A stretch of 64,000 bases of DNA. Origin: Sycon ciliatum. Lineage: Eukaryota; Porifera; Calcarea; Leucosolenida; Sycettidae. The DNA lies in contig NC_088646.1 of NCBI RefSeq assembly GCF_964019385.1, positions 41,546,563-41,610,562 on the forward strand, read 5' to 3'. The first letter of the stretch is position 1. Each line of letters starts with the position of its first letter. Positions 21,019-34,156 of this stretch are shown one piece after another. Made by a program: the position numbers and the translations under genes. Below the pieces are notes generated by a model. That model was given only the letters and a program-made list of their open reading frames with translations. It had not been told where the DNA came from and did no database searches.

Positions 21019-21378
21019 TAGGCCATTCATACGACGTGCAAACATTTGCACGCGTGTGACCAAGATAACACGGGCAAACCGTGATCCAGTTCACACAGTG
21101 CTTGGCAAACTTTGCAACCGTCAATGTATCCATAGTGACTCCCCGAAAATGCCGGGAAATGTTAAATTTTGAATTTTCCTTTGTTCAAGCACTGCATTTG
21201 CAGTACGCACTTTCAACAACCGACACTTTTCCTGGCGTGCAAAGATAATCGCGAGCAAAAGGGCCTCGGCCAAGATAAAAAATCTGTTGCTCGCGTGTGT
21301 CCAAGTTTATCGTATCCGAGTAAATATCCTAGGAAACGGTACTATAAAAGTAAGTTTGCCCGTCGTGTGAATGGCCTA
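21019..21378. mobile_element. 360-bp MITE, TA-flanked
   Basis: TAGGCCATTCATACGACG at the left end is matched by the reverse complement of TAGGCCATTCACACGACG at the right end; TA lies immediately outside both (21017-21018, 21379-21380). Homology of the arms continues into TTTGC. There is no coding capacity. Confidence 0.65.
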
Positions 21379-21380
21379 TA

Positions 21381-22179
21381 AGAAAGTTCCAATACCGGAG
21401 TATTTATATGTCACACATGCCAGTAGCTAGCTTGCATTACACATCACATTGCACATCACATTACACATCACGTGGATGTGGTCAGGAGAACAACCACCTG
21501 ATAGCAACACCACGTAGGAGGGGATTGTAGGTGGTATTCAAACATTGCCTGTAATGACATTTTCCACACGGTTTCGCGCACTATTTGGTGCGCAAGCTAC
21601 CGGATTTACGAACATTTCCGGATCAGAACAAAGTGGGCTGGAATTACCGGAGCATACCGCCACATCTCCCACCATCATGCCTTCGGGAGCTTCTCCTTTC
21701 AGACATTGCATCTAGACAGCTGGAGCGGTGCAACAGCCAATAGTGCCACCACATACACCCCCCCCCCTCCGCTTTCAAGACATTCTCCTTTGCATCACCG
21801 CTGCACACTGGCTGTGTGTATTTGAATTAACCCAAGCCTTAGCCGAATTCCAGGGAGTCTCCGTCGACAGCTTATGAAGAAGAAGCCAAAAAGATAGTAA
21901 AAAACAGAAAATGATAGAAAAGACACGGGGTGATAGCAATTTAACCCAGCGCTCTACGACAAGGCTTCTCCCAGTAGAATGAATCGTTACACCTGCTGAG
22001 CTGCCTGTCAGCCTACATGTGAGTGAGTATATGGGCAATACTGGCTCTGTTACACGTCACCATGGAAACGCAATTTGAATATCTACCAGCTGGTATTGTC
22101 CTTCAACGCTCATTGCCGCCAAACACCTTCTTCACTGGCGGTAGCCATAACAGTTAGTACGCTACGCATTTACAATTTA
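21381..22179. other. Intergenic or intronic stretch, nothing identified
   Basis: Contains a short tandem CATCACATTRCA cluster (21440-21470) and a C run (21759-21767). No coding or RNA feature was recognised. Confidence 0.5.
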
Positions 22180-23082
22180 CAGTCGTCCCTCTCTAATCCG
22201 GCACCTTTTGCTACGGCGTTTTCTGCTGGATTAACGAGGGTGCTGGATTATGAAATCCTGCCCTCTGACCCGGCCCTACCGAATTGCATGCATGTATCAT
22301 ACGTCAAAACGCAGGGTTTTTCCGTGTCGACCCAAGTATTTGGTGCACGGCTTTATATTCTCAACTGTTCTCCAGGAATATACACAGTGATAAAGTAAAA
22401 CAGAGAACATGTTCACATGTACTCTTGCACACATACGCACACACACCTGAAAATTGGCAGGACACTACTCCTTGCTAAAATAAGAAAGTATTGTTGACTG
22501 CTTAGCCGTTGTCTCCTGGACAACATTGACCCTCTTGAGAAGGCCACGCAAGCAGTCGACATCATGCAGGTCGAACGTTGTGGTTAGTTGTAGAACGTCA
22601 GTACCGTCAGTCAGTGTCGTGCAATGTTATCGCATGAGCTGATTGTTTAGAAACTGGTGGTGTTAGTGGACAGTATAGCGTAACTTGTAGTTCCTTGGTC
22701 TTTCTCTTTGTATTAAGTGAGTTAGGGTTCGGAAAAGTCCTAACAACCAACCCAACTGAACTCTCCCGCGCGAGGTCGAGGACAGTTGTCAACTGAACTG
22801 AACTCTGAAGTGGCCCCGCGCGCGCGCGCGGCACTGACCAGACTGGCCTAGCCTGGCCTGGCAAGGAGTGCACCTGTCCAGTACGCGATACACGACTGCC
22901 GGATTATGAAATCAAACTACGTGCAGTTTGAGCCATTCGTTTCAAAAAGTCACTGCCGGAGGCGGAATTCAAGTGCCGGATAAAGATGTAGGAATTGAAC
23001 GAAAAAAATCGGTTTCGTCAGAAAGTGCGCCGGTTGGCAAGGGTTCCGGATAAACAAGTGCGGAATTAGAGAGGGACGACTG
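22180..23082. mobile_element. pogo/Tigger-like non-autonomous element
   Basis: CAGTCGTCCCTCTCTAATCC starts the left end and its approximate reverse complement ends the right end (GAATTAGAGAGGGACGACTG), with TA on both sides (22178-22179, 23083-23084). CAGT(C)G(T)CCCTC termini and a TA duplication are typical of the pogo branch of Tc1/mariner. No transposase frame remains. A 118-bp unrelated repeat is embedded at 22583-22700. Confidence 0.7.
22583..22700 (+). repeat. Dispersed 118-bp repeat, copy 1
   Basis: GTTAGTTGTAGAACGTCAGT to TTGTAGTTCCTTGGTC; an inverted copy with a few substitutions lies at 54008-54125. Confidence 0.8.
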
Positions 23083-23154
23083 TACATTCAAGTGCTCTGT
23101 GACTGCCTTGTATTCACGGTTACTTCCCTGTGTTCATTGTAAGTGCATGTACAT

Positions 23155-26100
23155 GCATATTATACTGTACATACATTCTGACTACAGTGTCTATTGTACT
23201 GTACATACATTCTGACTACAGTGTCTATTGTACTGTACATACATTCTGACTGCAGTGTCTATTGTATTGTACATACATTCTGACTGCAGTGTCTATTGTA
23301 CTGTACATACATTCTGACTACAGTGTCTATTGTACTGTACATACATTCTGACTACAGTGTCTATTATACTGTACACACATTCTGACTGCAGTGTCTATTG
23401 TACTGTACACACATTCTGACTGCAGTGTCTATTGTACTGTACATACATTCTGACTGCAGTGTCTATTGTACTGTACATACATTCTGACTGCAGTGTCTAT
23501 TGTACTGTACAAACATTCTGACTGCAGTGTCTATTGTACTGTACATACATTCTGACTGCAGTGTCTATTGTACTGTACATACATTCTGACTGCAGTGTCT
23601 ATTGTACTGTACATACATTCTGACTACAGTGTCTATTGTACTGTACATACATTCTGACTACAGTGTCTATTGTACTGTACACACATTCTGACTACAGTGT
23701 CTATTGTACTGTACATACATTCTGACTACAGTGTCTATTATACTGTACACACATTCTGACTGCAGTGTCTATTATACTGTACACACATTCTGACTGCAGT
23801 GTCTATTGTACTGTACATACATTCTGACTGCAGTGTCTATTGTACTGTACATACATTCTGACTACAGTGTCTATTGTACTGTACATACATTCTGACTACA
23901 GTGTCTATTGTACTGTACACACATTCTGACTACAGTGTCTATTGTACTGTACATACATTCTGACTGCAGTGTCTATTGTACTGTACATACATTCTGACTG
24001 CAGTGTCTATTGTACTGTACATACATTCTGACTACAGTGTCTATTGTACTGTACATACATTCTGACTACAGTGTCTATTGTACTGTACACACATTCTGAC
24101 TGCAGTGTCTATTATACTGTACATACATTCTCACTGCAGTGTCTATTGTACTGTACATACATTCTGACTACAGTGTCTATTGTACTGTATATACATTCTG
24201 ACTGCAGTGTCTATTGTACTGTACATACATTCTGACTACATTGTCTATTGTACTGTACATACATTCTGACTACAGTGTCTATTATACTATACATACATTC
24301 TGACTGCAGTGTCTATTGTACTGTACATACATTCTGACTACAGTGTCTATTATACTGTACATACATTCTGACTACAGTGTCTATTGTACTGTACATACAT
24401 TCTGACTACAGTGTCTATTGTACTGTACATACATTCTGACTACAGTGTCTATTGTACTGTACACACATTCTGACTACAGTGTCTATTGTACTGTACATAC
24501 ATTCTGACAGCAGTGTCTATTGTACTGTACATACATTCTGACTGCAGTGTCTATTGTACTGTACATACATTCTGACTACAGTGTCTATTGTACTGTACAT
24601 ACATTCTGACTACAGTGTCTATTGTACTGTACATACATTCTGACTGCAGTGTCTATTGTACTGTACATACATTCTGACTACAGTGTCTATTATACTGTAC
24701 ATACATTCTGACTGCAGTGTCTATTATACTGTACATACATTCTGACTACAGTGTCTATTGTACTGTACACACATTCTGACTGCAGTGTCTATTATACTGT
24801 ACATACATTCTGACTACAGTGTCTATTGTACTGTACATACATTCTGACTGCAGTGTCTATTATACTGTACATACATTCTGACTGCAGTGTCTATTGTACT
24901 GTACATACATTCTGACTGCAGTGTCTATTATACTGTACATACATTCTGACTACAGTGTCTATTGTACTGTACACACATTCTGACTGCAGTGTCTATTATA
25001 CTGTACATACATTCTGACTACAGTGTCTATTGTACTGTACATACATTCTGACTACAGTGTCTATTGTACTGTACATACATTCTGACTGCAGTGTCTATTG
25101 TACTGTACATACATTCTGACTGCAGTGTCTATTGTACTGTACATACATTCTGACTGCAGTGTCTATTGTACTGTACATACATTCTGACTACAGTGTCTAT
25201 TGTACTGTACATACATTCTGACTACAGTGTCTATTATACTGTACATACATTCTGACTACAGTGTCTATTGTACTGTACATACATTCTGACTGCAGTGTCT
25301 ATTGTACTGTACATACATTCTGACTACAGTGTCTATTGTACTGTACATACATTCTGACTACAGTGTCTATTATACTGTACATACATTCTGACTACAGTGT
25401 CTATTGTACTGTACATACATTCTGACTACAGTGTCTATTGTACTGTACATACATTCTGACTACAGTGTCTATTGTACTGTACATACATTCTGACTGCAGT
25501 GTCTATTGTACTGTACATACATTCTGACTGCAGTGTCTATTATACTGTACATACATTCTGACTGCAGTGTCTATTGTACTGTACATACATTCTGACTGCA
25601 GTGTCTATTATACTGTACATACATTCTGACTACAGTGTCTATTATACTGTACATACATTCTGACTACAGTGTCTATTGTACTGTACATACATTCTGACTG
25701 CAGTGTCTATTGTACTGTACATACATTCTGACTGCAGTGTCTATTGTACTGTACATACATTCTGACTGCAGTGTCTATTATACTGTACATACATTCTGAC
25801 TACAGTGTCTATTGTACTGTACACACATTCTGACTGCAGTGTCTATTATACTGTACATACATTCTGACTGCAGTGTCTATTATACTGTACACACATTCTG
25901 ACTGCAGTGTCTATTATACTGTACATACATTCTGACTGCAGTGTCTATTGTACTGTACATACATTCTGACTACAGTGTCTATTGTACTGTACATACATTC
26001 TGACTGCAGTGTCTATTGTACTGTACATACATTCTGACTACAGTGTCTATTGTACTGTACATACATTCTCACTGCAGTGTCTATTGTACTGTACATACAT

Positions 26101-29100
26101 TCTGACTGCAGTGTCTATTGTACTGTACATACATTCTGACTGCAGTGCCTATTGTACTGTACATACATTCTGACTGCAGTGTCTATTATACTGCACATAC
26201 ATTCTGACTGCAGTGTCTATTGTACTGTACATACATTCTGACTGCAGTGTCTATTGTACTGTACATACATTCTGACTGCAGTGTCTATTGTACTGTACAT
26301 ACATTCTGACTACAGTGTCTATTGTACTGTACATACATTCTGACTGCAGTGTCTATTGTACTGTACATACATTCTGACTGCAGTGTCTATTGTACTGTAC
26401 ATACATTCTGACTACAGTGTCTATTGTACTGTACATACATTCTGACTGCAGTGTCTATTGTACTGTACATACATTCTGACTACAGTGTCTATTATACTGT
26501 ACATACATTCTGACTACAGTGTCTATTGTACTGTACATACATTCTGACTACAGTGTCTATTATACTGTACATACATTCTGACTGCAGTGTCTATTGTACT
26601 GTACATACATTCTGACTGCAGTGTCTATTATACTGCACATACATTCTGACTGCAGTGTCTATTGTACTGTACATACATTCTGACTGCAGTGTCTATTATA
26701 CTGTACATACATTCTGACTACAGTGTCTATTGTACTGTACACACATTCTGACTGCAGTGTCTATTATACTGTACATACATTCTGACTACAGTGTCTATTG
26801 TACTGTACATACATTCTGACTGCAGTGTCTATTGTACTGTACATACATTCTGACTACAGTGTCTATTGTACTGTACATACATTCTGACTGCAGTGTCTAT
26901 TGTACTGTACATACATTCTGACTACAGTGTCTATTGTACTGTACATACATTCTGACTACAGTGTCTATTGTACTGTACATACATTCTGACTACAGTGTCT
27001 ATTGTACTGTACATACATTCTGACTGCAGTGTCTATTGTACTGTACATACATTCTGACTGCAGTGTCTATTGTACTGTACATACATTCTGACTACAGTGT
27101 CTATTGTACTGTACATACATTCTGACTACAGTGTCTATTGTACTGTACATACATTCTGACTACAGTGTCTATTATACTGTACATACATTCTGACTGCAGT
27201 GTCTATTGTACTGTACATACATTCTGACTACAGTGTCTATTGTACTGTACATACATTCTGACTACAGTGTCTATTATACTGTACATACATTCTCACTGCA
27301 GTGTCTATTGTACTGTACATACATTCTGACTACAGTGTCTATTGTACTGTACATACATTCTGACTGCAGTGTCTATTGTACTGTACATACATTCTGACTG
27401 CAGTGTCTATTGTACTGTACATACATTCTGACTGCAGTGTCTATTGTACTGTACATACATTCTGACTACAGTGTCTATTGTACTGTACATACATTCTGAC
27501 TGCAGTGTCTATTGTACTGTACATACATTCTGACTACAGTGTCTATTATACTGTACATACATTCTGACTACAGTGTCTATTGTACTGTACACACATTCTG
27601 ACTGCAGTGTCTATTATACTGTACATACATTCTGACTGCAGTGTCTATTGTACTGTACATACATTCTGACTGCAGTGTCTATTATACTGCACATACATTC
27701 TGACTGTAGTGTCTATTGTACTGTACATACATTCTGACTGCAGTGTCTATTATACTGTACATACATTCTGACTACAGTGTCTATTGTACTGTACACACAT
27801 TCTGACTGCAGTGTCTATTATACTGTACATACATTCTGACTACAGTGTCTATTGTACTGTACATACATTCTGACTGCAGTGTCTATTGTACTGTACATAC
27901 ATTCTGACTACATTGTCTATTATACTGTACATACATTCTGACTACAGTGTCTATTATACTGTACATACATTCTGACTACAGTGTCTATTGTACTGTACAC
28001 ACATTCTGACTACAGTGTCTATTGTACTGTACATACATTCTGACTACAGTGTCTATTATACTGTACATACATTCTGACTGCAGTGTCTATTGTACTGTAC
28101 ATACATTCTGACTGCAGTGTCTATTGTACTGTACATACATTCTGACTACAGTGTCTATTGTACTGTACATACATTCTGAGTGCAGTGTCTATTGTACTGT
28201 ACATACATTCTGACTGCAGTGTCTATTATACTGTACATACATTCTGACTACAGTGTCTATTGTACTGTACATACATTCTGACTACAGTGTCTATTGTACT
28301 GTACTTACATTCTGACTGCAGTGTCTATTGTACTGTACATACATTCTAACTGCAGTGTCTATTGTACTGTACATACATTCTGACTACAGTGTCTATTATA
28401 CTGTACATACATTCTGACTGCAGTGTCTATTGTACTGTACATACATTCTGACTGCAGTGTCTATTGTACTGTACATACATTCTGAGTGCAGTGTCTATTG
28501 TACTGTACATACATTCTGACTGCAGTGTCTATTATACTGTACATACATTCTGACTACAGTGTCTATTGTACTGTACATCCATTCTGACTACAGTGTCTAT
28601 TGTACTGTACATACATTCTGACTACAGTGTCTATTGTACTGTACATACATTCTGACTGCAGTGTCTATTGTACTGTACATACATTCTGACTGCAGTGTCT
28701 ATTGTACTGTACATACATTCTGACTGCAGTGTCTATTGTACTGTACATACATTCTGACTGCAGTGTCTATTGTACTGTACATACATTCTGACTGCAGTGT
28801 CTATTGTACTGTACATACATTCTGACTGCAGTGTCTATTGTACTGTACATACATTCTGACTACAGTGTCTATTGTACTGTACATACATTCTGACTGCAGT
28901 GTCTATTGTACTGTACATACATTCTGACTGCAGTGTCTATTGTACTGTACATACATTCTGACTGCAGTGTCTATTGTACTGTACATACATTCTGACTGCA
29001 GTGTCTATTGTACTGTACATACATTCTGACTGCAGTGTCTATTGTACTGTACATACATTCTGACTGCAGTGTCTATTGTACTGTACATACATTCTGACTA

Positions 29101-29737
29101 CAGTGTCTATTGTACTGTACATACATTCTGACTACAGTGTCTATTATACTGTACATACATTCTGACTGCAGTGTCTATTGTACTGTACATACATTCTGAC
29201 TGCAGTGTCTATTATACTGTACATACATTCTGACTACAGTGTCTATTATACTGTACATACATTCTGACTACAGTGTCTATTGTACTGTACATACATTCTG
29301 ACTGCAGTGTCTATTGTACTGTACATACATTCTGACTGCAGTGTCTATTGTACTGTACATACATTCTGACTGCAGTGTCTATTGTACTGTACATACATTC
29401 TGACTGCAGTGTCTATTGTACTGTACATACATTCTGACTACAGTGTCTATTGTACTGTACATACATTCTGACTACAGTGTCTATTATACTGTACATACAT
29501 TCTGACTACAGTGTCTATTGTACTGTACATACATTCTGACTACAGTGTCTATTGTACTGTACATACATTCTGACTACAGTGTCTATTGTACTGTACATAC
29601 ATTCTGACTGCAGTGTCTATTGTACTGTACATACATTCTGACTGCAGTGTCTATTGTACTGTACATACATTCTGACTACAGTGTCTATTGTACTGTACAT
29701 ACATTCTGACTACAGTGTCTATTGTACTGTACATACA
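23155..29737. repeat. 34-bp satellite, block 1
   Basis: Head-to-tail units TGTACATACATTCTGACTRC-AGTGTCTATTRTAC, about 193 copies. Two positions vary between A and G throughout (ACTRCAG and ATTRTAC), giving four common unit types; rarer changes include ACACAT for ACATAC. It ends exactly at the LTR retrotransposon. Short open frames within it repeat every 34 residues and are artefacts. Confidence 0.97.
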
Positions 29738-30369
29738 TGTCGTAACCGGGTATCCCGCTAGTAGTAGCGTTCAGCCGCAATATACGGCTACTGCCCAACC
29801 ACTCACACAACAAGGTCACCGTAACCTAAAGGACGTTTATTGCCCCGGACAAGAAGAGGGAGAAACGAGAAGTGACCCTAGCGGCTACGAACACCTCCTA
29901 TTGTAAGCTTAGCTAAAAACATGAAGTAAACATCAGCGCGGGTTATAATGCAATAGCGAACGACAATGCCAGCTGAGAAGCAGTTACGCTGCTAATGTAT
30001 TGTTCAGTGCAACAGCAATAGCACCGGCTATACGGTGAGGTCCTATGTTGTCATCAGCGGGACTAAGAGTACTCAGTACTAGTACGGACGTACATGTATA
30101 TGCGCACCAGACCATAACGACGGTGACAGGTATGAATATGTCGCACTGTCACCAACTGATTTGTCAGGGGAGAGCTAGAGGCAAGATGATGGCGGCGTGG
30201 ATCAATACTACTACTAGTACATTACAACAAGTACACAGATGTAGAGGTAAGGGGATACGTAGTCGTTAGGACAGCTCTGCATGCATGATGCTCGCGGCCA
30301 ACAATAATAATAACATACATCTAGTCATGAGTAGGAAAAGTCACAGTTGTAGCATTGCCGGATATGACA
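29738..30369 (-). repeat. 3' LTR
   Basis: Plus-strand ends TGTCGTAACC...GGATATGACA, with terminal TG...CA. Same length as the other LTR and no difference found on reading. Confidence 0.92.
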
Positions 30370-30382
30370 TCTCCCCCGGCTT
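30370..30382 (-). other. Polypurine tract
   Basis: On the minus strand AGCCGGGGGAGA lies directly before the 3' LTR, where plus-strand priming occurs in LTR elements. Confidence 0.6.
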
Positions 30383-30611
30383 CGCAAAAGACACGTCCTC
30401 GTGTTTTGCAAAGGTGGAATAACTAACAAATGGAAAAGACTGTACAGAGAGTCCGCGTAGCGCAAGCAATGAATGGAGGGGAAAGAAGGGAATTTAAACC
30501 TACCCAACGTATTTCACTAACACTTTCGTTTTAGGAACGGTAATTATGGTATTGCTAATGCCACATGATTATTATAATAGTTCACAGCACCTTCTCTAAG
30601 AACATGAAATA

Positions 30612-32636
30612 TCAGAACCGTGCCGGCGGTCTACGATTCCTTTGCGGCCGCGCCATGGCATAAGGCGTTTGTGGCAGCTGAACTACTGGTGGCAGCTGAG
30701 GAATGGGAGCATGCGCTTGTGCCATAACGGCAGGCTCACCACCATAAGTTTCGCCATTATCGCACTCGTCCCGGTACAGAAGGTCTGTGGCATCGGGTTG
30801 GTACGCTTCAGGTTGTCGAACTTTAGCGGGGTTGCATCCGGAATCACCCACGGGCTCGACCTCCTCCGGTACTGGTTGCAGGTGTTGCGGACGCACTAGA
30901 CACTTCTTCAGCCGGTTTACATGGACTATCATGACTCCACGTTTCCCGACAGGGTCCCGCACCCTGTACAGGACCGACGACAGCTTGGTCATAACTTCGA
31001 ACGGACCGCGCCAAAGTTTGGCAAATTTGGCTGAAGTTCCAACTGGGATGGCGGGCACCAGCATCCACACCAAATCGCCGACTTCGAACGACACGAGCAC
31101 TGCGCTCGCGTCATGGAGATGTGCTTGATGGCGATGTACCGCCCGCAGTTTGTCCCGCACAAACGCATGTGTTTCTTGCAGGGAAAGTCGCAACTCCTTG
31201 ACGTATCCTGCAGTTGTCTCGGCCCGAGCCGTCGTGACCGGGGGTAAACCGTATGCGACATCCTGTGGCAGACAGAGTTCTCTACCAAACAACAGGTAAG
31301 CCGGGGTATACCCTGTACTGGTTTGTGGCGTGGCCCTGTACGCCAACAACATGGCGGGCAAGTGTGTGTCCCAATCCCGCTGGTGATCCGCCACATAGTG
31401 TGACAAGACCTTCTCGAGCGTCTGATTGAAACGCTCCACGAGACCATCGCTGGCTGGATGATACGCTGTGGTGCGTGTTTTTCTAATACCCAACAGGCTA
31501 CACACGTGTTTGAACAGAGCAGAGTCAAAATTCCGGCCTTGATCTGTATGTATACTTTCCGGCGCACCATAGCGTGCAACAAACTCGCTAGCAAATGCTG
31601 AGGCAATGGTTTCGGCGTCCATCCTCTGTAGTGGGTAGGCCTCTACCCATTTAGTAAAATAATCTGCGATAACTAAGATGTGTTTGTTGCCTCTCACAGT
31701 TTCAGGCAGGTTAGGAATAAGATCCATAGCAATCCTTTCGAAAGGGTAGCCACACCATGTTACTTGCAGAGGGGCGCCTCGCCCTCTCTGCGCTGGCTTA
31801 CGTCTCTGGCTACACGATTCACAGCTTGCGACCCAGTCTTCGACGTCCCGTTTCATTCCATACCAGTGAAACCTTAGCGACAACTGCGCGTACGTGCGTT
31901 GTACTCCCCAATGACCCCCGTGGTCATGGTACTCAGACAAAACCGCAGTCCTCTGGTTCACCGGAACCAGTACCTGGGTCCTGGGTGGCACAGAGACGCA
32001 TGGATCTTCCCACTTTCTGCACACCACCCCCTCCCGAACGAACATGCGCTGGCGTCCTCGCCAGTAAGACCGGAAAGCAGGACTGACACCTGTCAAGTCC
32101 GCGACCTCAGCAGATTCATCACCGCTGAGCAACGTAGCTAACTGAGACAAATCCGTGTCTCTGCTCTGGCAGTCGCGCCAGTCCTGCAACGTCCAACCGC
32201 GACGCTGCACCAAAGGTGAGGGTACTACATGCTCTGCCACCGTATTAGCAGAGACAGAAGCCACCGCAGACGCCTTCCCAGGAAGTCGGGATAGGCCATC
32301 GGCGTTGGCATGGGACCGCCCCGCACGGTACTGCACAACATAATCAAACTCACTGAGGAACTCTAACCAACGCGCGATAATCGCAGGGGGATCCTTAAAC
32401 CGAGACAAGTGCTCCAACGCGCGATGGTCCGTGCGCACCAGAAATGGCCTACCCAGCAAATAGCACCTGAAGTGCCGGAAGGCCCAAACAATGCCGAGCA
32501 ACTCGCTCTTCGTGGACGCATACCGCTGCTCCGTGTCGGTAAGAGATCTACTGGCAAAAGCCACGGGCCGTTCGCAGCCCTCAGAATCAGCTTGGGAGAG
32601 CACCGCGCCCAACCCCACCCCTACATAAGGGCCCAC
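30612..32636 (-). CDS. Gypsy pol remnant: RNase H and integrase
   Basis: A 674-residue frame. RNase H comes first (GLGAVLSQAD, YASTKSELLGIVWAFRHFR, RTDHRALEHL, ADGLSRL). The integrase follows: zinc-binding H2C2 region (HHGGHWG.., CESCSQRR), then the catalytic core with Asp in FERIAMDLIP, Asp in HTDQGRNF and Glu in GLVERFNQTLEK, so the DD35E set is present. A GPY/F-like module follows (LWRGPFEVMTK). Homology begins inside the RNase H start; the RT and protease that normally precede it are absent. The frame is in register with gag, separated by one TAA at 32639-32637, so expression as a fusion would need read-through. The uninterrupted frame and identical LTRs indicate a young copy. Confidence 0.88.
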   Translation of the reverse strand: MGPYVGVGLGAVLSQADSEGCERPVAFASRSLTDTEQRYASTKSELLGIVWAFRHFRCYLLGRPFLVRTDHRALEHLSRFKDPPAIIARWLEFLSEFDYVVQYRAGRSHANADGLSRLPGKASAVASVSANTVAEHVVPSPLVQRRGWTLQDWRDCQSRDTDLSQLATLLSGDESAEVADLTGVSPAFRSYWRGRQRMFVREGVVCRKWEDPCVSVPPRTQVLVPVNQRTAVLSEYHDHGGHWGVQRTYAQLSLRFHWYGMKRDVEDWVASCESCSQRRKPAQRGRGAPLQVTWCGYPFERIAMDLIPNLPETVRGNKHILVIADYFTKWVEAYPLQRMDAETIASAFASEFVARYGAPESIHTDQGRNFDSALFKHVCSLLGIRKTRTTAYHPASDGLVERFNQTLEKVLSHYVADHQRDWDTHLPAMLLAYRATPQTSTGYTPAYLLFGRELCLPQDVAYGLPPVTTARAETTAGYVKELRLSLQETHAFVRDKLRAVHRHQAHLHDASAVLVSFEVGDLVWMLVPAIPVGTSAKFAKLWRGPFEVMTKLSSVLYRVRDPVGKRGVMIVHVNRLKKCLVRPQHLQPVPEEVEPVGDSGCNPAKVRQPEAYQPDATDLLYRDECDNGETYGGEPAVMAQAHAPIPQLPPVVQLPQTPYAMARPQRNRRPPARF

Positions 32637-33326
32637 TTACTTGGTCGATGCATCTGGTGGAAGCTCTACCTCTGACCATACCTTTTCCAGGTGCAATGCC
32701 GTTTCGACCGCCGCTTGGACGGTTGCCGGTGGGTTCTCCTGTAAAAGCACCCTAAGAGCCACTGGTGTAAGAGATTCGATAAATTGGTCTCGCACCAAAT
32801 CATCGCGAACCGCATCTGGCATCATAGGGTAAGCCCGGACGACTAAGCGACGAAGGTCATCAGCGACCCGCAGTAGGTCCTCACCCGCCTTCCGTCGCCG
32901 CGTACGGAATTGGGCCTTGTACTGGTTTGCAACCGCAGCAGGGGCAAACCGATTGCCCATATCAGCGCAGAGATGTTGCCAATTCACTCGTCGAGCAGCA
33001 GGCAAGGTAGTGAAGAACCGGCGAGCCGCATCGCGCAGCCTCACCCCAAGGAACTGGGCCCTCTGCGGATCCTGCCATCCGTTGACTTCCGCACACTGTA
33101 TGAAATAGGCCAAGTATTCCTGCCAATCTCCTTCTCCATCAAAGGTCTCTGGCATAACAGCAGGCCGAGCAACCGCGCCGCCTGCTCTCGCTGGAGCGGC
33201 TCCTGCAGCAGGAACACCTCCAAGCGCAGCTGCCCCCTCAGCAGCAGCGCCACCACCACCTACGGGCGCTGCACCGGCAGCACCCTGGTTTTGCCCTCGT
33301 TGAGCCATCGCACCTCTCACGCACAC
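32637..33326 (-). CDS. Gypsy Gag-like protein
   Basis: 229 residues. An Ala/Gly-rich N terminus (Met at 33326; a second Met at 33308 is equally plausible) precedes a capsid-like region with PETFDGEGDWQEYLAYFIQC, FLGVRLRDAARRFFTTLP, ANQYKAQFRTRRRKAGEDL and RDQFIESL, the usual Retrotrans_gag layout. The frame stops at 32637, before any CCHC knuckle or protease, which are probably lost in the same deletion that removed RT. Confidence 0.8.
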   Translation of the reverse strand: MCVRGAMAQRGQNQGAAGAAPVGGGGAAAEGAAALGGVPAAGAAPARAGGAVARPAVMPETFDGEGDWQEYLAYFIQCAEVNGWQDPQRAQFLGVRLRDAARRFFTTLPAARRVNWQHLCADMGNRFAPAAVANQYKAQFRTRRRKAGEDLLRVADDLRRLVVRAYPMMPDAVRDDLVRDQFIESLTPVALRVLLQENPPATVQAAVETALHLEKVWSEVELPPDASTK

Positions 33327-34156
33327 AACAAATTAAGAACACAAAAATAAAAATAAAACCCGGGACGACAGGACCCAGGCACAATCCGTCAGGAAACAAG
33401 GTACAACAACCACCAACTGACTCCCCAGCGACGAACACGTTGCTTTATACTATCACTGGGCCCGCTAGCACTTCCTAGCGGCCCACCGAAGACCCAGGTC
33501 TTCGCGCGATACTCCCGATCGCCCACGACCAGCTCATCAAGAGCTGTCCATTGTTACCTTAGCCGTCCCGACACTCTGACCTCTGTGCATTCGGTCCACA
33601 CGCACACACACACGCACACAGTACCCTAGTACATCGTTATCCCTGGTGGCGCCACCAGACTCTTAATAAATTATCCTCGTCAACTGTAACCTGACCTAAC
33701 CACAGGCTCCCAGGATACATCAACTCCATCGGATCACACCGAATCACAACCACTAGACCCTTATCAGAGCGCTGTTCCGAACAAACCACCAATGCCCTCA
33801 AGGGTAACAACAAGCCTCTAGACGTACAGACAACGCAACCAACCATGACACCTACTCAGACTGATCAGAACCACAGTCAATGCTGATACATGATTTGGAA
33901 CTAACCGCAGTTCCACACCTTGTCTAAAGCCTTGCCAGAGTTTCCGTCACGACCCATAACTGAACCCATGCGAGCAAGTGACTGCTAACCGCAAGCAGGT
34001 GACGCACACAGCACAACAGCATGCCGCAGACTAGTTCATATGCAAGCATTGGTTCACTGAAGGAGAGGTAGACATACATCATGATACATGCACATGTAGA
34101 TCATGCGTCAGCAATACATACAAGTCAGTATACACGATGTCCGCGTGAGCAGGCGC
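33327..34156 (-). other. Leader between accessory ORF and gag
   Basis: About 830 bp with no long frame on the element's strand; probably untranslated leader with packaging or initiation signals, none of which can be named. Confidence 0.5.
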